Shown: positions 62,398 to 64,000 of the stretch, piece after piece
Numbering within the stretch: position 1 is the first letter of the stretch
Layout: each line of letters opens with the position of its first letter
Origin: CAIMWS01 sp964409245
GTDB lineage: Bacteria; Verrucomicrobiota; Verrucomicrobiia; Limisphaerales; UBA1319
DNA: 64,000 nucleotides
Direction: 5' to 3'
NCBI GenBank assembly: GCA_964409245.1
Contig: CAYPCQ010000010.1
Coordinates: 1 to 64,000, forward strand
Made by a program: the position numbers and the translations under genes
Notes under the pieces: model-generated
What the model was told of the DNA's origin: nothing
Databases searched by the model: none
Seen by the model: the letters and a program-made list of their open reading frames with translations, nothing else

Positions 62398-64000
62398 TCA
62401 ACTGTCAGCGCGACCAGCAAGGGGCCGCAACGGGTCAACTTGGAAACATAATCGATCTGCACGACTTCCAGCCCCGGTTTGGGATTGGCGAACGCAGCCA
62501 GGTAAAGCCGTGGCCGGTTATCCGCAGCCCCGGCGGCGGAGTCTCCCCCCCATACGAGCCGGCCGCCCGGGCATTCCGATTCCGGCTTGAGACGGGCATC
62601 CTCGCCGCGCAGGTGTTCGCCGAATACGATGGGCAATTCAGCCACCTCGCCGCTGGCATAGTGGAGCACAAAGGCTCCGATTTCGCGGCCGGGCCGCTCG
62701 AACCAGGTCGTCCCGTGGAGCGCCTGCAACCTTTGGAAAGCCCGTCGCACCGGGATGGCCACCCGATCCGGATAGATTTCGGAATCGGGTGCGACGCCCC
62801 GCAGTTGGACGAATCCGCGAACGTCGAAGGACACACCGCCCAAGGCCTGAACCCCCGCTGGCAATTCGCCCAGGTTGCGGTCCACATCGGTGAGGTTGCC
62901 CATGGCCTGCCAGGACTCGTTCAGCGCGAGGTTGCAGGCCCCGCTCAAATCAACCTGGTTCGAGCTGGCTTGGGCCGGGCGCGGCGGGATCGGGAACAGC
63001 GGCCAGCGCTTGCTGCCGGGCGGCGGCTGGTTCAGATCGCCATAAGTGTGGCGATAGAGTCGGAATCCGTTCGTCCAGGGGCGCCCGCTGGCCCCGGCGG
63101 CCCGCTGGGTGGCCATCGCCGACCGCCAGAACTGGCGCTTGAACTCCTCAATGCGGGTGGGAATGGGAGTATCCGCAGCCCCTGGATAAGCGGCGGACCG
63201 CCAGGGAAACGCGGTCCATATGCGGGCGGTATTATCTCCGCTTCCGGTGGCCATTCGCCGCCCATCCGGGCTGAACGCCACGGCATAGACGGCATTGTCG
63301 TGCGCGGGCATTGTGAGGAGTTGGCGCCCCGAGGCGACATCCCAGAAGAAGACCCGCATATCGCGAGTGGTATTGGCATAGAGGTCCGTGCCGCTGGCGG
63401 CGGTCAGCAACCGCTGCCCATCGGGGCTGAAAGCGACCGAGGTAACCCCGTTTATGTGCCCCGACAGGGCATGAATTGGGCGTCCGGTGCGGGTGTCCCA
63501 CAGCCGTGCGGACAGATCGGTGCTGCCGGTGGCGAGCCAGTTGCCGTCCGGACTGAAGGCGAGCGACAGAACACTGCCGGTGTGATTGGTGAGCGTGCGC
63601 AGGCACTGGCCCGAGGCAACCGACCAAAGCCGTGCCGTGCCATCGGCGCTGCCGGTGGCCAGGAGGCTGCCATCGGGGCTGAAGGCCACCGCCTGGACGG
63701 AGCCTTGGTGCCCAGCCAAGGTCTGCTGCCCGGCGCCGGTGCGGACGTTCCAAAGCCTGGCGGTCCGGTCCTTGCTGCCGGTGGCGATCCATTGGCCGTT
63801 CGTGCTCCACGCGACGGCCAACACCGCGCGGGTGTGGCCCCGCAGGCGAAAGGGTTCCGCGTTCGTTCCGGCGGGAGACCGGACCTCCCACAGGCATGCG
63901 GCATGGTCCGGGCCAACCGTCGCCAGGCGATGCCCATCGGGGCTGAAGGCCAGCGACAGGACCGGAAAGCGAACCGCCAGGGTGCCCAGCAGGGCGCCGG
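62394..64000 (-). CDS. WD40-repeat protein, C-terminal part (start outside window)
   Basis: The frame stays open to the right edge, so the start is missing. Six WD40 repeats are visible (for example AFSPDGSLLATGSADGTARL, AFSPDGNWLATGSTDLSARL and IATGSKDRTARLWNV), an incomplete propeller continuing upstream. About 265 residues of a different domain follow, containing NLTDVDRNLGELPAGVQALG and VSFDVRGFVQLRGVAPDSEI, then a beta-rich end (YVSKLTRCGPLLVALTVE). I recall such tails on other verrucomicrobial WD40 and kinase-like proteins but cannot name the domain. It lies upstream of the pseudopilin gene on the same strand. Confidence 0.85.
   Translation of the reverse strand, partial: GALLGTLAVRFPVLSLAFSPDGHRLATVGPDHAACLWEVRSPAGTNAEPFRLRGHTRAVLAVAWSTNGQWIATGSKDRTARLWNVRTGAGQQTLAGHQGSVQAVAFSPDGSLLATGSADGTARLWSVASGQCLRTLTNHTGSVLSLAFSPDGNWLATGSTDLSARLWDTRTGRPIHALSGHINGVTSVAFSPDGQRLLTAASGTDLYANTTRDMRVFFWDVASGRQLLTMPAHDNAVYAVAFSPDGRRMATGSGDNTARIWTAFPWRSAAYPGAADTPIPTRIEEFKRQFWRSAMATQRAAGASGRPWTNGFRLYRHTYGDLNQPPPGSKRWPLFPIPPRPAQASSNQVDLSGACNLALNESWQAMGNLTDVDRNLGELPAGVQALGGVSFDVRGFVQLRGVAPDSEIYPDRVAIPVRRAFQRLQALHGTTWFERPGREIGAFVLHYASGEVAELPIVFGEHLRGEDARLKPESECPGGRLVWGGDSAAGAADNRPRLYLAAFANPKPGLEVVQIDYVSKLTRCGPLLVALTVE

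Overview
The window looks like a chromosomal segment of a high-GC member of Verrucomicrobiota, most likely the Limisphaerales/Pedosphaera lineage (old subdivision 3). This assignment is inference from gene content. It rests on very large Sec-exported mosaic proteins (DUF11, carboxypeptidase-regulatory, PA14, LamG, beta-propeller and Ig-like modules), a pseudopilin with GFTLIELLVVIAIIAILASM and a DG-type tail, and a giant propeller-type hybrid histidine kinase. It also rests on GH29/GH16 carbohydrate enzymes, a Tat-exported Gfo/Idh/MocA oxidoreductase, and a recurring C-terminal module ending in [FY]-[FY]-R-L. No rRNA, tRNA or CRISPR array was seen.

Layout. 1-5.9 kb: a truncated secreted protein, a decayed Rpn-type nuclease remnant, a minus-strand cysS - DUF1573/cytochrome c - tmk operon, and a plus-strand pair encoding a PAS sensor and a UPF0104-type membrane protein that overlap by ATGA. 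6-20.3 kb (minus): a thioredoxin-fold protein missing one active-site Cys, an MFS/spermidine-synthase-like fusion, and a run of three exported proteins (carboxypeptidase-regulatory/DUF11 protein, outer-membrane barrel, beta-helix metzincin protease). 20.6-26.3 kb: the 1545-aa hybrid sensor kinase, divergent from a CnoX/YbbN-like thioredoxin-TPR protein.

26.5-39.4 kb (plus): a 1251-aa protein with two FGE-sulfatase folds, a DUF4143 ATPase, transposase debris, and a 2279-aa mosaic exoprotein. 39.6-47.4 kb (minus): a frameshifted GyrI-like gene, an alpha-L-fucosidase with a CBM32-like tail, a HEAT-repeat protein, a Tat oxidoreductase, and a two-gene fragment of the ebo cluster (eboC, eboB). 47.6-52.6 kb: a GH16 glucanase, PH-domain and HAD proteins, an orphan antitoxin, an exported TIM-barrel protein and a conserved unknown. 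53.2-58.9 kb (plus): a small exported protein and two tandem arylsulfotransferase-like propeller proteins, the first ending in a dockerin. 59-64 kb (minus): an ISKra4-like remnant, an exported protein, the pseudopilin and a WD40 protein that runs off the window.

The genes fit a free-living polysaccharide degrader that invests heavily in exported proteins. About half of the coding length encodes proteins with signal peptides. The most interesting unexplained patterns are the repeated 60-70 residue module shared by at least seven exported proteins, the ASST-dockerin tandem with a nested inverted repeat at its start codon, and the isolated eboBC pair.
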